Both the position numbers and the translations under genes were made by a program. Under the pieces are notes generated by a model. The model had not been told where the DNA came from. It was given only the letters and a program-made list of their open reading frames with translations, and searched no databases. 31,074 nt of DNA from Podochytrium sp. JEL0797 (taxonomy: Eukaryota > Chytridiomycota > Chytridiomycetes > Chytridiales > Chytriomycetaceae): assembly GCA_027596195.1 (NCBI GenBank), contig JADGJG010000211.1, positions 1 to 31,074 of the forward strand. Reading direction: 5' to 3'. Position 1 is the first letter of the stretch, and every line of letters begins with the position of its first letter. This document shows positions 19,663 through 30,976 of this stretch, piece after piece.

Positions 19663-22600
19663 TCAAGCACGGATCAAGTAAAGTTGGAACTTGGCCTCAT
19701 CAACCTCCTGCTCCTCATCGATAATAACCTCCTTTCCTTCAGCGCTTCCACTCCAGTTCAACATGGGCTGCTTCAAGGCCTTGAGCAAGAACTCGTTCTG
19801 GCTCTCCATCGCCTTGGCCAACTTTCCATCCTTGTCCGCCGTCATGGTGTAGAAGTACACAACGTCATCCACAGGCTGCAAACCAGCCTTCTTTCTCAAT
19901 CTCTGCACACGGTTGATGACCTCACGAGCCAAACCTTCCTGGATAAGCTCCAAGTCCTCAGCAATGTCCAAAATGACAAGCACATCTCCCTGCGACTTGG
20001 CCTCAAACTTGGCCCCAGACTCGGCACTCGTGTTGAACTGACGAACAACCTCCAAATCACCTTCGCCCAACTCAATCCCTTCAATCACGAGCTTGTTGGT
20101 CCCCACATACTGCTGCACCTGCTCCGGCGAAAGCGTCATCAACGCCTTCCTGACCTTGGCCAAATCTTTACCCAACCTCGACCCAAGCACCTTGAAATCC
20201 GGCTTCAACTCATACCGCACACCGTACGCAGCCTCATCCGCCGTGCACGTAACAGTCTTCAAATTCAACTCCTCCTTGATGTAATTCTCCAAGCTCCGAA
20301 TGTCCTGCTGGAACAACGGGTCCTTGTTGATGACAATCAACTCGCGCAACGGCGCTTTGAGCGCCAACCCGCGCTTCTCACGAATGTAACGACCGAGTTC
20401 AATCACACTCTGCATGCGCGAAACGGCACGTTCGATATCAGCGTTGAAGTATTGCGTCTTGACTTCGGGGAACATGAGGAAGTGGACGGATCGCGTGTCT
20501 TGGCCGGGGGTTTCGGGGATGCAGGTTTTGAGGTTTTGGTACATGGTTTCCGTGAGGAAGGGCGTGAAGGGGGCCATCATTCTCGAGAGGGTGAAGAGGA
20601 CTTCGAAGAGGGTTTGGAGGGCCTTGGAGGCGTCTTCGATTCCGTTGTCTCCCTTCAATCTCTTGCGGTTGAAACGGATGTACCAGTTGGTCAAGGTGTC
20701 GATCAAGTTCAAGAGTCTTGGAACGACAGTGTAGAGACGGTACGCTGGGAGTCGCAAAACAAAGTTAGAAAATATCACGAAAAGCGCGCGCGCAAAACAA
20801 AAAGGCAACCCACCAGCCATCTCTTCTCTCACAAACTGAATCAATGATTGAGTCGACGCCAAGATCCACTGGTCCATGACGTTATCAAACTTGGTCTCTC
20901 CCTTAGGGTCGTACTTGAAGTCAAAGTTGTGCTCCTTCTTCAACAGAGCCACTTGGGCAAAGAAGAATCGGTACGAGTTGTACCACGGGAGGAAAACGGC
21001 GGCAATCAACGACTTGACACCCTTCTCGTCGAAACGGAGTGGTTCGGCGCGAACAACTGGGGAGTTGATCAAGTAGAGACGGAGAACGTCGGCACCGTAG
21101 GACTCGAGGACAAGCATAGGGTCGGGGTAATTCTTCTTGCTCTTACTCATCTTCTTTCCGTCGCTAAAACGCCCGCAATCAAGTCAGTTTCAAAAACCAA
21201 AGGGAAACAAAGAGCGATAAAATAAAAACTCACGTGGCAAGCACAAGTCCGTTCACAATCAAGTTCTTCCAAGGAGCCTTGTCCATCAAGTGCGTCGACA
21301 ACACAAGAAGAGTGTAGAACCAACCACGCGTCTGGTCGAGACCTTCAGCAATGAAATCGGCGGGGAACACTTGCTCGAAACGGTCCTTGTTCTCGAAGGG
21401 GTAGTGCTGTTGCGCGAAGGGCATGCTTCCAGACTCGAACCAACAGTCGAGGACTTCGGTGGTACGCTTGAGCATTCCTCTGCCCTCCTTGGAGGGAATC
21501 TCCAAGTGGTCGATGGAGTCGCGGTGGAGGTCGGTGATTCCCGTCTTTCCAGTGAGGCGCTCGAGCTCTTCAACTGACCCAACGGCAACAATCTACAATG
21601 AAATCAATTAAAAAAAAACCACACACACAGAACAAACGACCGCCGAAAATAACAAACCTCCAACTTGTCGTCACTGATCCACAACGGAATGGGAGTTCCC
21701 CAGTATCTGTTTCTCGAAATGTTCCAGTCTCTCGCATTCGCCAACCAGTTGGTGAAACGCTTCTCCTTGACTGACTCAGGGACCCACAACGTTTGAGCAT
21801 TGTTTTTCAACAACTTGTCTCTAATGTTGGCCACACGCACGAACCACGACGGAACAGCCTTGTAGATCAACGGGGTGTCGGATCTCCAACAGAAGGGGTA
21901 CGAGTGCGTGAATTGGGACTGACGGATCAAGCGATTGCGCGCCTTCAAGTCCTTTTGGATAGGCTTGTCGGCGTCCTTGACGTACATGCCGGCGTAGTCC
22001 GTGACGGCGGAAGTGAAGAGTCCAGAGGCGTCAACGGGGCAAGGAACTTCTTCGCCAGTGACGACCTTGTGGTCAATGCAGACGCGGTAATCGTCCTCTC
22101 CGAAGGCGGGGGCACAGTGAACAATACCGGTACCGCTGTCGTCGGTGACATACGTGTCGGCCATGACGATAAAAGATCCCTGTCCTTGACGCTGCAAAAA
22201 AGGAATTCGTGTGAACACGCGCACTTCACATCAAAATCAAACCAACCTCAATGAAGTAGTCGTACAACGGCACGTATTCCATTCCCTTCAACGAAGATCC
22301 CATCATCTTCTCCAAAACCGTGTACTTGGCCTTCTTGGGGTCCTTGTACAACATTTCCAAGCGGGACAACAGCAAGATCCAGATGGCTCCAGTCTCTCCG
22401 TCCTGGATCTTGGCGTACTCAAAGTTGGGGTTCACGCAAATGGCCAAGTTGGATGGAAGGGTCCAGGGGGTGGACGTCCAGGCGAGGAAGGCAACGTTGG
22501 GGTCGCTTCTCAATGGGAAGGAGACAACGACAGAGGGGTCCGTAACGTCTTTGTAGTTTTGGTTGGCTTCGAAGTTGGACATTGGGGTGGTGCAGGCGGT

Positions 22601-23444
22601 CGAGTAGGGCATGATCTGGGAGGGGAATTAAAAATGTCAAAACAACTACGCAGATCAAAACCAAACCGGCATCAGAAAAACTTACGGAGAATCCTCTGTA
22701 AATCTGACCCTTGTCAAACAGCTCCTTGAACACCCACCACACAGACTCCATGAAGGAAGTGTTGAGGGTCTTGTAATCGTCCTTGAAGTCGATCCAGCGA
22801 CCAATACGAGTCACAGTCTGCTCCCACTCTCCAGAGAACTTCATGACAATCGCGCGGCACTCGGCATTGTACTGCTTGATTCCAATTTTCATCACATCCT
22901 CCTGCGATTTGATGTTGAGCTTTTTGTCAATCTCGTGCTCGACGGGGAGACCGTGGCAGTCCCATCCGAAACGACGTTCGACGTGGTGACCGGTTTGATG
23001 GGCGTAACGAGTGACCGTGTCCTGAAAAAAAGGTAAGGGAGACTGGTCAGAACCAATTTTCCGAGATTTCTGTCATCGTGATAACCACCTTGATGGTTCC
23101 GGCAAGCAAGTGTCCGTAGTGGGGCAATCCGGTCGCAAAGGGGGGACCATCGTAGAAGGTGTATTCCTTCTTGCCCTTGGACATCTTGAGCGAGGTCTGG
23201 AAGGCGTCAATCTCTTTCCAAAACTCGAGAATGCGGTGCTCCTCCTTAGGGAACGAGATGTTGGCAGGAACTGCAGGCAAGCAACGGCAATCAGTACAGG
23301 GGCATGTGATCAAGGTTGATCAAGCAAATTCTCACCATCTGGGATCGTGTTGGGCGCAGAGGTGGTTGGTGTGCCGTCGGCAGACGGCTTGACCCAAGCG
23401 AATCCGGACCACACAAGGCCCTCGGGGTTTGGCGGAGTAGTCAT
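19663..23444 (-). CDS. Isoleucyl-tRNA synthetase, cytosolic type
   Basis: A 1106-residue class I synthetase that charges tRNA-Ile. Minus-strand exons are 23444-23336, 23270-23089, 23021-22686, 22615-22247, 22191-21658, 21592-21234, 21163-20814 and 20744-19663 (introns 55-70 bp). The HIGH motif is PHYGHLL (residues 86-92), and [13 protein letters not shown] is the KMSKS loop (about 634-646). The CP1 editing domain is recognised by [12 protein letters not shown] and [35 protein letters not shown] precedes KMSKS. The anticodon-binding region includes [19 protein letters not shown], and the C-terminal domains are of eukaryotic cytosolic type (yeast ILS1-like). The start is the ATG of MTTPPNPEG. 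An in-frame upstream ATG at 23609 would add 55 residues resembling a mitochondrial leader. Confidence 0.95.
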
Positions 23445-23849
23445 CTTTGAACTGAATAGGCGAGCTCGGCTTTGCGAATAAAACGAAGGGGAAACTCTGG
23501 GCGGGCGGTGCAGGGCAACGAGTCGAAACACTTCGGTTTTTTTTCTCAAAAATGTGACTCGAGAGAAAAAGAAAAAAAGATGGAGGCTCCACCACAGCAT
23601 CCCATTCATCGCGAATCATTTCACATGGCGGCAAGGCAAAGCTGCTTGTATGGAAAGGATACTGAGCCCATGGAGAATTCAGAATCTCGAGACGCGTTCA
23701 TAAAATCATGAATGAAGAAGGAGGGAAGGTTTTGAGGATTTGGTTGATCATTCAAAGAAACGAACCCACAGTCATCCGGAACAGGTGGAACCAGTTCACA
23801 GAATCAACATTGAGGTGGAAGCGTTTTTCGAAATCTCCAAAATCTCCAA
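23445..23849. promoter_or_regulatory. Divergent upstream region of IleRS and the Sec1-CUE gene
   Basis: This 405-bp spacer separates two divergent starts. The IleRS side stays open in frame up to an ATG at 23609 (minus strand), so part may be a leader coding region or 5' UTR. Near the Sec1 side the short direct repeat ATCTCCAAA occurs twice in a row at 23833-23850, running into the start codon. No TATA box is seen. Confidence 0.4.
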
Positions 23850-26800
23850 ATGGCCGTGTCCGTCTCGCTCAAAGACCTCGTGCGGACGAGTACGTGTGCA
23901 TCTTTGCTTAATCCCAACTGACACTTCCACAGCCATCTTTGACGAGATCAAGAAGAAGGGCATCCCGTACGGCAACGCCATTCTGCTCACGGACGATGTC
24001 TCCGACGATATCCTGGCACACAGCAACGCCACGAGCAATGAGCTGCTCAACATTGGCATTAGGGGTAACTAGACAACTCTTCTACAATGAAGTTCTCACG
24101 GCTCGCTTCCAGAGAAGCTGCACCTGTTCACCAATCGTACGCCAAACACCGATGCCGCCGCCGTCTACTTTGTGTCCCCAACCAAAGAGGCATCCGCAAA
24201 GATCATCGAGGACTACAAGCGCAAGCTCTACCAGTGCCTGTACATCTTCCTGACAACCGGTGAGTAGTCTGTGCCAAAATTGATAACAATTTAAAGTGGC
24301 TATCCGCCCTTGCAGAGAGCGAGGAATTCTATCAAAAGATCATCTCGAGTTTGCCAAAGTTTTACGTGAATGGATTCGTTGAGCTGGTCAACATTCAGTG
24401 GATCCGTGAGTCGCTGCTTTTGATTGAAATCAAACGGCACACCCTTATCGAACCTCTACAGCCCGCGAATCGAGAGTGTTCGATATCGACGATGGAATCG
24501 AAGCTCCCTCCTTGATCAAACTATACGGCGCACAGACACCAGATGAATTGAATGCCAACATCACCGTCTTTGCCAAAAAGGTATTCCACTCTTGCACATG
24601 CCGCTTTGACCAATTCCCTACTGAATCACTCTCTTTCGATAGTTCCAATCGGTCCTGTGCGCAATGAACCTCGACCCCGTCCTCCGATACCACGACCCAA
24701 ACGACACTCAGAAAACGCTGTCCGCTCGATTCGCCCGACAACTCAAACACGAAATGGAATCTTACAAAGCCGCCATGAAAGGCGAATACCCAGCACCAAC
24801 ACCGTATGACCATTTGGGACCTGCCACCGTGATTATCGTGGACCGCGCATTTGATGTCGCGACACCGTTGATGCACACGTTGTCGTACCAAGCCGCGGCG
24901 CATGATTTGTTTGATTTGGAATTGGTGAAAGGGTCGCAGGGGGCGATGAATGTATTGTGAGTTGTGATCGACTCGGAAACGGTCTATTAACCTCCCCACA
25001 GATTCAAGCTCAAAGATTCAGGAAAGGAAGACGTAATTCTGGATGAAACCTCTCCTCTATTCGTGAGAAACCATTGTTGCTCTGCGTATGAGCGAGGGCT
25101 ATTCTTAAAAACGCATTTTTCAGAACACGTTCCGCCACCTCTTCCTCTCGCAAGCCATCGAAGAATACAAAAAAGTCCTCGCAACGTACAAATCTTACAA
25201 GGAAGCAGGCACGATTGAAAAGCTCAAAACCGACATGTCGAACGTGTCGGACGCGGCGGCCATGAAGCTCCAAGTAGACAGTGTGTATGCGTTTCTGGAG
25301 CTGATTCTGAGCATGGTGCAGTCGGAAAGGAATCTCATGGAGGTGGTGAAGGCGGAACAGGATTTGGGAACGGGCAAGACGGTAGCGGGGAAGAACGTCT
25401 GGACCGACAGTGGGAGAAAAGTGCTGTTGGAGAAATTGAGCGAGCTGTTTCGCGACGTGTTGTTGGAGTTGAGTTTGATTGCTTTTGATATGTGTCTTGG
25501 ATCAAATCTAATGCGTCAAAAACAGCGAGGTTGACAAATGGCGCATCCTTCTCCTCTTTCTGATCACCTACGGCCAAATCAACGACACGGAAGTCTCCGA
25601 ACTCGTTGAATCCGCCGATCTCAACCGCGCCGATTACCCGATCTTCAAAGGGTTGACTTTCTTTGGCGTCGATCCAACCGTCTCACGGCTGCACGCTCCA
25701 CATTCTGCCGGTGGGGCTGCTCCCATGATCGCGTCAGCCCCTTCCTCTTCCGCGTGGAACATTCGCTCACTGTGGGGAAAGAATTCTGCCGAGAAGGACG
25801 AAGCGGGGGAGGAGCACGACGACTTTGCCGAATACGATCGATACCAACCTCCGATGGCTCGAATCCTAACGGACCATTTGACCAAGCAATTGGACCCGCG
25901 CGTGTTTCGGTTCATTAAGAATTCGGGTGCCAAGGACGTTGGTTCCCCCGACCGAGACATGCGCACCATCTTGAGAAGGGAGTACGGAAACAGCAGCACT
26001 TCGAGCGTCATGTCTGATTCTGTGGACAGCGTGGGATCCGGAAAGGTGGTGAATGCTGGGGAGGGTGTCGTGTTGGATTTCAAGATGACGGAATTTGTGG
26101 CCAAATGGGGCCGGGCGAGACCCAAGCCGAGTGGCGATTTGGGTGGAGATTATCGCGAGCTGGGGCCCAAGACGGTGGTGATTGTGTTGGGTGGGTTAAC
26201 GTATGCGGAGATTCGGGCCGGATACGTTGCGGGGATGAAGGCCGAGAGGGAGGTTTACATGGGTGAGTTGCGGTTTTCTGTTGCTGTTGTTTCTTCGATC
26301 GGAATTTTGATGATGGTTCAAATAGGATCCACTCAAATCCTCAAATCCGACGACTTCATGGACGCTCTCCTGTGCCTCGGAAAAGACTATGCGAACCCGC
26401 TAAATGTTCAGGAATACGCCATCCCGGAACTCCCCCCGATCGTCGCTCCCGCTGCTTCCCCACCGCCTACCATCATTATCAACCGTGGCGGCGACGGATC
26501 TCGTTCCACCGCCTCGAACCCTGATGTCACCCTCACGACCCCAACCGGCAGCATGCTACCACCAAAAGCATATCGTCCCTCAGAAGCAGCCAGCACCCCA
26601 AATCTCTCCACTGCAATGTACTCCACCTCCTCCGAATCGATCGACACTCCACCGCCCCCGAAAATCGCCACCTTCACCGCCGCTCCTTACACACGCCCAT
26701 CGCGACTCCAGTCGTCGTCCTCCTCCATAGATATCGCGGGAAAATACCAGACACCCGTGAGCTTAGAAGCACAGGCCGCTGCAGCGTCGCAGAGGAGAAG

Positions 26801-29094
26801 TGTTGGAAACGTGCCGCCGCCTCCTGCTGCAGCTGGCGCGTTTATGGAAGGATTCAATGTTGTCGCAGTGGAGGATATGCGTCCCGTTCCACCTGCGCGG
26901 AACCCGAATAGGATGAGTGCGAATGTGGGGAGGTTGGTGGAGCAGCAGCAGCATGCGTCGCGTGAAGAGGTAGTGCTGGAACAAATGCGTCATGAGAGGC
27001 TTGTCACGCAGAGTCCTGATGTTGAGGCAAATGAGATGGAAGAGCCGGTCGTGGACGAACATGTTTCGATTTCGGAACCAGTCGTTACTGCCGCTGCTGC
27101 TGCTGCTGTTCTTCCCAAGATTCCGCCTCCTCCGAGTTATATGGAAGCCGGGCGGTTGCAGCGTCAGCAGCAGAGGCTTGATGAGGAGCGGCGGCGTCAA
27201 TGGGAGGAAGAAGAGATGGAACAACAGCGCGTTCGGTTGGAACAGCAGCGGATTGAGGAGGAAAGCAATCAGCCGTTGAGACAACCGAGCAGACACTCGG
27301 TTCACTCGATGGTCGCGCCAGAGTCGCCTTCTTCGAGTTTGAGGAGCTTTCCGTTGCCACATCCTCGGGCGACTTCTCCGACGGGAAGTTTGAGCAGTCG
27401 GTTTAGAGATCGAGTGAGCAATGCTGTAGTTGGTGCGAATAGCGGATTGGGAAGACCTGCATCGTCGATGGATACCAGGGAGAGTTCGCCAGTGAGAAGC
27501 ATCCCCAGTGTGGGTGGTGGAGGTGGCAGCGGGAGCACGAGTTCTGGAAGAGCGCCGTTGACTGTAGATGATTTGGTGACGTATAGCTCGGCGGGAATGT
27601 CTTTGGACAAGCAGGTATGGATTTGCGAGGGGCGGGTGGATTTTGGCTAATTTTTTGGAATCTCCAGGTGGATGAGATCTTGGTGTTGTGTCCTCCGACG
27701 TATTCTCGTCGTGTGTTGGAGGCGGATTTGAGATACAGCGGGAGTGTGGAAGCCACGCTGGAGCGAATTTTTACGGGCGTTTTGCCGGTACTGTTTGTCG
27801 TGTGCTTGTGTTGATATTTTCACCAAGCTTACTCGTGCGCTGTTTCTTTGTACAGGAAACGGGGATGCAATACCCGCCCCGTCGTCCTGCAGCGTTTTCA
27901 GATTCTCGACCAGCTCCTCCGATGTACCCTCCTACCGCGTCAGCTCGCGCCCCGGAACCACAACAGGAGCAACAGCACCACCAACAGCCGCAGCAGCACC
28001 ACCAACAGCAGCAGCACCAACAGCAGCAGCCGCAGCAGCAGCAACGCCCCCAGTCCATGTATTCCTCTTACCCAGCCCCACCCCAAATCGGTCGAAACCC
28101 ATCCAACACCTCCAGCATCACCTCTTCTCATTCCATGTATACTGGATATCAACCCCCACCTCCTCAACCCCAGCCGGGAAATTATCCCCCGCAACAGCAG
28201 CAGTCATACCGCTCATACTACGAGCAGCCCCAGCAACAAACCTACCAAACCCATTTCGACCCGCACTCCACCCCTCGCATGGAAGCCCAAACCACGCCCG
28301 TGCATCACTTGAACCCGTCTACACAATACGGAAGCGGATCAATGCACACGGAAGTACAGACGACTCCTGTGGATCATTTGAACCCAAGCACCAGCGGCAG
28401 TGGGGCGGTGTACCCCGTTCCCCCACACATTGCGCAACAGCTGGGACCCGCGCCACATGGGATGCAATACGTTGTGTGGAACAATGCGTACTATTTGCAA
28501 CCCGTTGTTTCTAGTGGTGGATACGGACAGCCCCAAGCTCATCCGATGCAGCACCAACCGCCACACCCACAGCAACAAAGAATGAGCACCGCGCCTCTTC
28601 CTCTCGCTCAGCAGCAGCAGCAACAACGCCCGACTCCTCCACAACCAAACACGAATCGATATTCGACTTATTCGAATTACCAGAATACTCCCACAGGAGC
28701 ACCTGCTCCAGCGCCCGCGGCGCCTCCACCGCAACAGGCTCCACGCATCAACCAAACCTTTGTTCTGGATCACGCGAATTACTCTACCGCCAGCAACTCC
28801 TCGCACGCTTCCTCTCGACCTTCTACCACCAGCACACACACTACGACCGCATCGTCCAGACCGAGCACGACGACCACTGCTCCACCGGCCGCAAGGGAGG
28901 TATCAGCGGCCAAGCCAGCAGCTCCGGAGGGACCTCCGTACCCGTTGGTGTTGAATGATCGCGGGGAGGTTCAGGATCCAGTGCCAACGTGGAGTGGGAG
29001 TTGGCCGTTGGTGTTGACGGGACAGCAGGGAGCGTATATTAGAGCGCGGAACTTGTATTTGGCGAGGTACCCGAATCAGGCGCCCCGGAAGTAG
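23850..29094 (+). CDS. Sec1/Munc18 protein fused to a CUE-like domain and Q/P-rich tail
   Basis: A 1551-residue protein from 12 exons: 23850-23889, 23933-24064, 24113-24259, 24316-24405, 24462-24580, 24643-24956, 25002-25062, 25124-25491, 25526-26262, 26326-27614, 27668-27787 and 27856-29094. Residues 1 to about 690 are a Sec1/Munc18 domain, which binds syntaxin and SNARE bundles in exocytosis (NAILLTDDVSDDIL, ATVIIVDRAFDVATPLMHTL, WRILLLFLITYGQIN, TVVIVLGGLTYAEIRAGY, GSTQILKSDDFMDALL). The same 1289-bp exon that ends the SM fold runs on as a Ser/Pro-rich, partly coiled-coil linker. Exon 11 (1100-1139) resembles a CUE ubiquitin-binding domain (EILVLCPPTYSRRVLEADLR, then SGSVEATLERIFTGVLP). 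The tail is Q/P-rich with a conserved-looking end (WSGSWPLVLTGQQGAYIRAR). The 34-bp intron at 25492-25525 is very short. SM identity is strong; the CUE call is by motif. Confidence 0.85.
27959..28044 (+). repeat. Imperfect CAG/CAR triplet tract encoding poly-Gln/His
   Basis: A CAG/CAA/CAC-rich run within the last exon of the Sec1-CUE gene encodes about 28 residues that are nearly all Gln, with His and Pro interruptions. Mixed codons suggest it is not a freshly expanded microsatellite. A second, weaker Gln run lies near 28605-28630. Confidence 0.8.
28281..28392 (+). repeat. Two tandem protein repeats in the Sec1-CUE tail
   Basis: The motif QTTPV(H/D)HLNPST occurs twice, preceded by MEA and HTEV respectively, with about 22 residues between starts. 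The DNA copies differ at several bases while the protein motif is kept, which suggests selection on the protein. Confidence 0.7.
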
Positions 29095-29222
29095 TCCCAT
29101 TGTTTTTGTTGCTTGTGCTGCGTGTTGTGTGTGATGTGTTTCTGTGTTTGTTTGTGGATCTTAAAGAATGGTTAAGGTTAGAAAGTTTGTGAGGAAGTAG
29201 TGTTCACACAAAAAACACCAGA

Positions 29223-30773
29223 ATGCAAGCATGCACAACCTTCATCAATGTTTATGAGTCTCTGGCCCCCTTCCTCTCGCTCCAAGAGCTCCTCTCTTTG
29301 CTCCTCGTGAATCGCCTCTGCGCGCTGTCCGATGCCCGCCGAAACACGTTGAAACGAGGTGTTTTTGCCATCCAACCCCACGAATCGGCAAGCCATGCTG
29401 CCCAACGCCTCGCTGGAATCAGGGATTGTGTTCGAGGCATATCGCTACTCGGCTATCGCAATAGAAGCACCGGGATGTGGTTTGTGGTGGATACCCTGCC
29501 ATCTTTCCCCGCAGTGAATTTGCTGCGCGCGCCACTTCTCGGCTGTGACTCAAAAACTGACCCGGGGACTGCCATGTTTCAATTGAAGGAGCTGGATATC
29601 AGTGGGGACGAGAGATGTCACTCAAATGACCTTGATTTGACGTTCGTGGCAGCCTTGCCTCTGCTGGAACGCCTCTCCATTCGACACTGCATCATGCCAT
29701 CTACTGATATCCAATTGAAACCCCTGGCTCGCTTGAATCGTCTCGATCTCAGTTATTCCACGGTTTTTAACATGGACGCGCTCGGCACCCTGCAAACACT
29801 GACGCATCTGAATGTCACATGCTGCGGACTCGTTGAAATCACGCCCATCGTTGCCCTGACCCGCCTCATCTCCCTTTCTATCGGATTTAACCATGTACTA
29901 GAGCTGAGACCCCTCGCGTCCCTCACGAATCTCCAACACCTCCACCTCGAATCGATCTTTGCCGAATCCTTCGCCCCACTCGAGAATCTCACAAACCTGC
30001 GGTCTTTGAACGTGTCCAGCGCTTACCACCTCGGTGCTGAGTCCCTCACTCGTCTGTGCATGTCACTCACGCGGCTCGAGAAACTCAATGTGTCCATGTG
30101 CGGGTCCGGGGCAGATCCACCACATTCACTCGCGTTCCTGTCGCATCTCACGCGGCTGCGCGAGTTGGACGCGAGTTCGCTCGGGTTGACGGACATTTCG
30201 GGATTGATGCCCTTGTTAGAACTCGTGCACCTGAATCTTGGGCAGAACCGGTTCGATTCACTCGAGAGCATTCGCGGGCTCGTCAGGTTGGAGTCGCTGG
30301 ACGTGTCGTATACGCTCTTTCGAGATTTAGAACCCGTGGCTGGGTTGGTGCGGTTGAGGAGTTTGAAGGCCATTCATACCAAGATTACGAGCGTGATAGC
30401 TGTGTGTGGGTTGATGAGGTTGGAAACGTTGGAGGTGGGACAGACGAATGTGGCAGATTTGGGTCCTTTGGCGTTATTGGCGGGGTTGAAAGTGTTGGAT
30501 TTGTCCAAGACGCGCGTTGAGTTCGTAAATGCGCTTCGTCAGCACACTGGATTGAAGGAGCTGAATCTGAGCGGGACCAGGGTGGTTGATCTCTCGATTT
30601 TATCGAGAATGAAAAAATTGGAGAAGCTTGAAATGCTGAATATGCCGAATGTGGGGGATGTGGAGTTCCTTGCTGCGCTGGAAAAGTTGAAGCGGGTATC
30701 GGTGAGCAGGAAGTTTGATGTAGAGAAGTTCAAGCGACCGGGGCTGGATTTTGTAAGAAGTAAAATACAGTAG
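29223..30773 (+). CDS. Leucine-rich-repeat protein (SDS22/internalin-like LRRs), weak F-box-like start
   Basis: A single-exon 516-residue protein. Residues 10-50 (ESLAPFLSLQELLSLLLVNR) resemble an F-box-like helix pair, which would make it a substrate adaptor of an SCF ubiquitin ligase; this is weak. From about residue 119 to 500 there are roughly fifteen LRRs of about 22 residues with the pattern L-x-x-L-x-x-L-x-L, for example LTRLISLSIGFNHVLELRPL and LVRLESLDVSYTLFRDLEPV. The short repeat length and x-D/E-L-x-P-L ends are of the SDS22-like class. There is no signal peptide or membrane helix, so it is probably cytosolic or nuclear and acts in protein binding. It starts 128 bp after the Sec1-CUE stop, on the same strand. 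Confidence 0.85.
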   Translation: MQACTTFINVYESLAPFLSLQELLSLLLVNRLCALSDARRNTLKRGVFAIQPHESASHAAQRLAGIRDCVRGISLLGYRNRSTGMWFVVDTLPSFPAVNLLRAPLLGCDSKTDPGTAMFQLKELDISGDERCHSNDLDLTFVAALPLLERLSIRHCIMPSTDIQLKPLARLNRLDLSYSTVFNMDALGTLQTLTHLNVTCCGLVEITPIVALTRLISLSIGFNHVLELRPLASLTNLQHLHLESIFAESFAPLENLTNLRSLNVSSAYHLGAESLTRLCMSLTRLEKLNVSMCGSGADPPHSLAFLSHLTRLRELDASSLGLTDISGLMPLLELVHLNLGQNRFDSLESIRGLVRLESLDVSYTLFRDLEPVAGLVRLRSLKAIHTKITSVIAVCGLMRLETLEVGQTNVADLGPLALLAGLKVLDLSKTRVEFVNALRQHTGLKELNLSGTRVVDLSILSRMKKLEKLEMLNMPNVGDVEFLAALEKLKRVSVSRKFDVEKFKRPGLDFVRSKIQ

Positions 30774-30920
30774 GTTGAGAAAAAATGTCTGCATTGCAGC
30801 ATTTCTGGTTGTAATTCGAGGTTACAGAAAAGCCTGGCATGAAGACGCGTTGACTGTGGGGAATTCAAAAAGATGATCTCCCTCGCCGTACATCTCGAAG
30901 CAAAAATTGTGGAGATTCGC

Positions 30921-30976
30921 GGGGGGGCGTGGGGGGGGGGGGGGGGGGGGGGGGGGGGCGGGGGGGGGGGGGGCGG

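Noticed and set aside
19684..20847. Plus-strand frame of 387 codons
   Set aside because: It lies antisense to the IleRS C-terminal exons. The IleRS frame has clear motifs and correct splice sites; the antisense peptide resembles nothing and is Leu/His-rich.
26763..27362. Minus-strand frame of 199 codons
   Set aside because: Antisense to the Sec1-CUE linker. The Arg/Leu/His-rich content reflects the complement of Gln/Glu-rich coding sequence.
27688..29094. Separate Q-rich gene starting with MSSDVFSS
   Set aside because: The start falls out of frame inside the CUE-coding exon. The preceding ORF ends at a good donor and an acceptor at 27855 joins in frame, so the Q-rich region is better explained as the last Sec1-CUE exon.
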